8,389 nucleotides of DNA from Pseudomonadota bacterium (GTDB lineage: Bacteria; Pseudomonadota; Gammaproteobacteria; CAMYNG01), in NCBI GenBank assembly GCA_020347585.1, contig CP070733.1:866241-874629 (forward strand). The letters run 5' to 3'. Below the pieces are notes generated by a model. That model was given only the letters and a program-made list of their open reading frames with translations. It ran no database searches and had not been told where the DNA came from. The stretch's first letter is position 1. The number at the start of each line of letters is the position of its first letter. The position numbers and the translations under genes were made by a program. This document shows positions 5,758 to 8,389 of this stretch, piece by piece.

Positions 5758-7177
5758 ACTTGTCTTCCTTCTTCTCGGGGGTACCGGTGTGCGACTTGAT
5801 CATGCGCTCCAGCCACAGCGGGCCAAAGATCACCAGATCGTAGACCTGGATCAGGGTATCGCCAAGGCGCCGGCCCAGTGTACCAAGCAGGCGCAGAAAC
5901 CAGGCCAGGGCGCGCAGGAACGCTACGCCGATTACGCCAAGCATTGTCCGCAGTGAGTGCACAAAGGTCTCGAGCGGAATCGCCGCAGATGCCAGTACAA
6001 ACGGCAGCACAAAGCCAAGGCCCATCTGCGCCGCCGTAGTAATCCACCGGAACGCGCTCTCGGCACCGACGGCAGACTGCTGTCCAATGACATACGCGTC
6101 GGTCACCGCCCTCGATTGAGCCATCCAGTCGCGCATAAAGGCCAATCCGGCTTCGACGCAGGCCATCGCAAGAAGCATGGCAAAGAAAAACCAGATCATT
6201 CTCACCCGCAGCTTGTCGTCCAGCGCCCCAATCACGGGAAACAGCCGCGTGATGCGCAGCGACTCCATCAGGAACAGTCCCATGGCAAGTTCAATGAGGA
6301 TGATGAACAAGGCCGCAACGTCGGGCGTTGCAAAACCGAACAACTCGCTCTTGGCATCAACCATCTCGGACAACGGCAGCGCGATCAGACTGAAGTTGAC
6401 CATGGCTGCGCCAATGACGATCACCATTACAAGAGTCGAAGTGAAAAAATTGGTCAACGAGGACGAGGACAACTGGCGTACGGCGCGCTCAGTCCGCTGC
6501 ATCACGTTCTCGTACTCGTCCATGTGGCGATCGATAACCTTCGATCGCTCCAGCAGGCTACTGACATTCTTGTTAACCGATTCCAACGTGCGCAGCAGCT
6601 TGCGCCAGTGCGGCATCATCTTGTTAAGCAACCGATGGCGTGTATGGCTCGATTTACGGTATTCCTCGAGCGCATTGGTGTTGGCTTTTTGCATCGAGAT
6701 ATGAATATCTTCGAGCACGCCCGCCACGGTCGGGTCGCCCTTGCTGGCGGGAATCTTGGCCACTGCATCGATCGCCTTGATCCACGCCGGCGGTGCAGGT
6801 GGCACATCAGTACTCTCTTTATAGTCCGCGTCAATGCGTTCGATGATTTCGCTGAGCTTTCGGTGCAGGGCGGGGTACTCTGCGAGATCACGACGCACCG
6901 ATGCATCTATGCGATCGAACTCACGTTCAACGATGCGTTCGGCGGTCTCGCGCCCTGCGGCCAGCAGTACCTCTTTATTGCGCGCCGCCAGTTTCTGCTC
7001 GGCGCGCAACACCGAACGCGCACTCAGGCGCATGGCGCTGTGTATCACGCGGGCTAGCGAGCGAACGGCATGATGCGCAGGGGTACGCGCGAGGTAGAGC
7101 AGAACTATTGTGATGAAAAGCCAGATCGCGATAGATGCGATACTGCTGTCGAAGATTCTGAACATTTCCCAAGACAT
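5732..7177 (-). CDS. Multi-pass membrane protein with large helical domain, partner of VWA lipoprotein
   Basis: I do not recognise the family of this 481-residue protein. It has an N-terminal membrane helix (about 12-30), a 210-residue charged, mainly helical region with coiled-coil character (31-240), then four further membrane helices at about 243-268, 283-306, 327-347 and 380-402, and an amphipathic or hydrophobic segment near 411-430. It ends in a charged tail. The clusters of Arg/Lys after helix 1 (31-58) and between helices 3 and 4 (308-326) place the large helical region in the cytoplasm by the positive-inside rule. Loop 348-378 would then face the periplasm, where the lipoprotein partner is. 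ATG 7177 is preceded by a run of seven G five bases upstream. The gene overlaps the VWA gene by 26 bases and follows fliA after 260 bases. The layout (few helices plus a big cytoplasmic domain) recalls MotA/ExbB-like proteins only loosely; I see no sequence motif to support that link. Confidence 0.85.
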   Translation of the reverse strand: MSWEMFRIFDSSIASIAIWLFITIVLLYLARTPAHHAVRSLARVIHSAMRLSARSVLRAEQKLAARNKEVLLAAGRETAERIVEREFDRIDASVRRDLAEYPALHRKLSEIIERIDADYKESTDVPPAPPAWIKAIDAVAKIPASKGDPTVAGVLEDIHISMQKANTNALEEYRKSSHTRHRLLNKMMPHWRKLLRTLESVNKNVSSLLERSKVIDRHMDEYENVMQRTERAVRQLSSSSLTNFFTSTLVMVIVIGAAMVNFSLIALPLSEMVDAKSELFGFATPDVAALFIILIELAMGLFLMESLRITRLFPVIGALDDKLRVRMIWFFFAMLLAMACVEAGLAFMRDWMAQSRAVTDAYVIGQQSAVGAESAFRWITTAAQMGLGFVLPFVLASAAIPLETFVHSLRTMLGVIGVAFLRALAWFLRLLGTLGRRLGDTLIQVYDLVIFGPLWLERMIKSHTGTPEKKEDKYDADSISV

Positions 7178-7437
7178 AACCGCCCCCCCAGGAACCCTGG
7201 CCTATCGGCCGCTGCATTCAAACGCATAACGGGATGCTGACGAATGACCCTTGCTCGTCTTGCGACCTGGGCCGCCCATACATCAAGCGGCTGGCACCCA
7301 CCAAGTCCCATCATGCTATCGACTGAACCGGCCCCATACCGCCAAGCCGGTCACATAAAACCCGCACGACAAAGGCTACCGGTCACGGCCGCGTATCGGT
7401 TGTTTCGATGGCGGCCTGCCGGTGCGTGCCGGGGACG
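7178..7437 (-). other. fliA-membrane protein intergenic region
   Basis: No coding frame of note is present. The gap holds a sigma-28-like promoter candidate (7202-7228), a small hairpin CCAGG-N3-CCTGG (7188-7200) that directly abuts the G-rich ribosome binding site of the membrane protein gene, and a loose inverted repeat ACCGGC-N13-GCCGGT (7327-7351). No stem followed by a T-run is seen after fliA on the minus strand, so read-through from fliA is possible. Confidence 0.4.
7202..7228 (-). promoter_or_regulatory. Candidate sigma-28 (FliA) promoter for the membrane protein/VWA operon
   Basis: Reading on the minus strand, GCCGATAG (7209-7202) matches seven of eight bases of the FliA -10 element GCCGATAA. 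With the standard 15-base spacer, the -35 core is TATG (7228-7225), which matches only two of four bases of TAAA, though TT follows in the extended element. Its location is favourable: the -10 ends 24 bases before the ATG of the membrane protein gene, just downstream of the gene for FliA itself. I saw no other minus-strand match this close. Confidence 0.38.
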
Positions 7438-8166
7438 CTACCGTTCTAACGAATCGCCCAGACGCGCGCGCAATCGCAGGTGCGCCTGACTCAAGAGTTG
7501 ACTGACGCGAGACTCCGAGACGCCGAGCATTGCGCCGATCTCGCGCAGATTGAGCTCGACATCGTAGTAGAGGCTAACAATCATGCGTTCGCGTTCCGGC
7601 AGCCCCGCTATCGCTTCTGCCAGGCGTTCCCGTACCTGCTCATTGTGCAGACCTTCCATGGGGCCGGGCGAACGATCACGCAGGGTGTCGGAGAAACTAT
7701 CGCCACCAACACCCATGTCTTCAAAATTTAGTATACGACAGGTATTGGCATCCTTCAGAATACGGTGGTATTCCACGATCGAAATACCCATCTCCTCTGC
7801 AACCTCGCTGTCGCGCGCGTCCCTTCCCGTGTCGGTCTCGATGCGCTGAATGGCCTTGGCCAGTTCACGCGCCTTGCGGTGCACTGATTTGGGTGCCCAG
7901 TCATTGCGACGCAGCTCGTCAAGCATGGCACCGCGAACACGAATCGTCGCATAGGTTTCAAAGGATGCTCCCTGCGACGGATCGTAGTGCTTGGCGGCGT
8001 CGAGCAAGCCAAGCATGCCAGCCTGAATCAAATCGTCGATGATAACGCTGGGCGGTAACCGCGCCGAGATGTGATACGCGATACGGGTGACCAGTGGCGT
8101 ATGCCGGTTGACCAGCTGGTCGCCATCGGATAAATCCGTGTTGTTGTTTTGCCCGGCTTGTCGCAT
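7438..8166 (-). CDS. fliA: Flagellar sigma factor FliA (sigma-28)
   Basis: Alternative RNA polymerase sigma factor that directs late flagellar and chemotaxis promoters and is normally held inactive by the anti-sigma factor FlgM. The 242 residues equal the usual FliA length. Region 2 covers about 18-90, including PPSVIIDDLIQAGMLGLL (38-55), FETYATIRVRGAMLDELR (69-86) and the FliA-typical DWAPKSV (89-95). Region 3 covers about 96-145. Region 4 (about 183-237) contains LPERERMIVSLYY (189-201) and the helix-turn-helix LREIGAMLGVSESRVSQLL (207-225). All parts needed for -10 and -35 recognition are present. ATG 8166 is the first possible start after an in-frame stop, but no good Shine-Dalgarno sequence precedes it, hinting at weak initiation. 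In Pseudomonas and relatives fliA is followed by che genes; here an unrelated membrane protein gene follows on the same strand. Confidence 0.96.
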   Translation of the reverse strand: MRQAGQNNNTDLSDGDQLVNRHTPLVTRIAYHISARLPPSVIIDDLIQAGMLGLLDAAKHYDPSQGASFETYATIRVRGAMLDELRRNDWAPKSVHRKARELAKAIQRIETDTGRDARDSEVAEEMGISIVEYHRILKDANTCRILNFEDMGVGGDSFSDTLRDRSPGPMEGLHNEQVRERLAEAIAGLPERERMIVSLYYDVELNLREIGAMLGVSESRVSQLLSQAHLRLRARLGDSLER

Positions 8167-8302
8167 GGTTATTCGCAGTCACAGCTCTTGTTACACGCAA
8201 GTCGCTGCAACCCTTCCCCCCGGCACGCAGGCAACTAGTAAAGGTTTCGGTAGCACGCAGGAAATCTTTAGCGCCCGGGCAAGTTGGGCGCGATTTTGGC
8301 TG

Positions 8303-8352
8303 TTGCGGCAGAGGCGACGTTTTTCTATATAACTCAGTTAGTTACATGGAAA
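8303..8352. promoter_or_regulatory. AT-rich promoter-like segment upstream of fliA
   Basis: TATATA at 8326-8331 reads the same on both strands. On the plus strand TTGCGG (8303-8308) lies 17 bases upstream of it. On the minus strand, towards fliA, TTTCCA (8352-8347) lies 15 bases upstream, which is short for sigma-70. Neither pair is strong, and I found no sigma-54 element. The direction of any promoter is therefore open. Confidence 0.22.
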
Positions 8353-8367
8353 GGCTGGCCAAAGCAG

Positions 8368-8388
8368 CGCGTGGGAATCCGCCACGCG
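8368..8388. repeat. Perfect 7-base inverted repeat
   Basis: CGCGTGG (8368-8374) and CCACGCG (8382-8388) pair perfectly around a 7-base loop. No T-run follows on the plus strand within the window; on the minus strand the following bases are mixed. It could be an operator, part of a structured RNA, or chance in a GC-rich region at the edge. Confidence 0.45.
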
Positions 8389-8389
8389 G

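Larger units (their letters stand above)
8167..8389. other. Region upstream of fliA, probably regulatory
   Basis: No gene is clearly seen in these 223 bases. Stop codons crowd both strands around 8326-8345. A plus-strand ATG at 8345 opens a frame of 15 codons to the window edge but has no Shine-Dalgarno sequence and no recognisable content. No flhF/fleN-like coding sequence, which often precedes fliA, is seen here. Confidence 0.4.

Noticed and set aside
5957..7057. 366-codon plus-strand open frame antisense to the membrane protein gene
   Set aside because: Its translation is rich in His, Arg and Gln without any domain pattern, as expected for the shadow of a GC-rich gene, and the minus-strand gene has clear membrane helices and tight overlap with its neighbour.
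8345..8389. Divergent plus-strand gene starting at ATG 8345
   Set aside because: Only 15 codons are visible, with no Shine-Dalgarno sequence and no recognisable protein; it cannot be supported from this window.

Overview
The window comes from a GC-rich, flagellated proteobacterium, very probably a gammaproteobacterium. The best taxonomic signals are yqiA and yqiB homologues, which are largely gammaproteobacterial families, together with a complete FliA-type sigma factor. All nine supported genes lie on the minus strand, so they read from right to left. No tRNA, rRNA, insertion sequence, phage gene or CRISPR array was seen. The long plus-strand frames look like antisense shadows.

Layout in the direction of transcription (right to left). 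At 8389-8167 lies an AT-rich, probably regulatory stretch with a perfect short hairpin at the edge. Next come fliA (8166-7438) and a 260-base gap (7437-7178) that holds a sigma-28-like promoter candidate. A tightly overlapping pair follows: a 481-residue multi-pass membrane protein (7177-5732) and a VWA-domain lipoprotein (5757-5080). After them come the YqiA-type alpha/beta hydrolase (4987-4403), a gap with small hairpins, then YqiB/DUF1249 (4260-3820), which overlaps by GTGA a Sel1-plus-SPOR exported protein (3823-3170). A small two-helix membrane protein follows (3096-2842). The last segment is a radical SAM enzyme with an N-terminal B12-binding-like domain (2581-998) and a protoporphyrinogen oxidase gene cut off by the left edge (892-1).

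How the genes may work together. The left end looks tetrapyrrole-related: a flavin-dependent protoporphyrinogen oxidase, with a BchE-like-architecture radical SAM enzyme of unknown reaction 105 bases upstream on the same strand. The centre combines conserved housekeeping genes of poorly known function (yqiA, yqiB) with a SPOR protein whose domain suggests peptidoglycan or septum binding. The right end joins a flagellar sigma factor to an uncharacterised membrane protein/VWA lipoprotein pair. That pair may be a surface or envelope module controlled by FliA; this is an inference from adjacency and one promoter-like match. The pair and the radical SAM/PPOX neighbourhood are the best candidates for undescribed biology. 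Functions of the unrecognised genes cannot be assigned from sequence alone.
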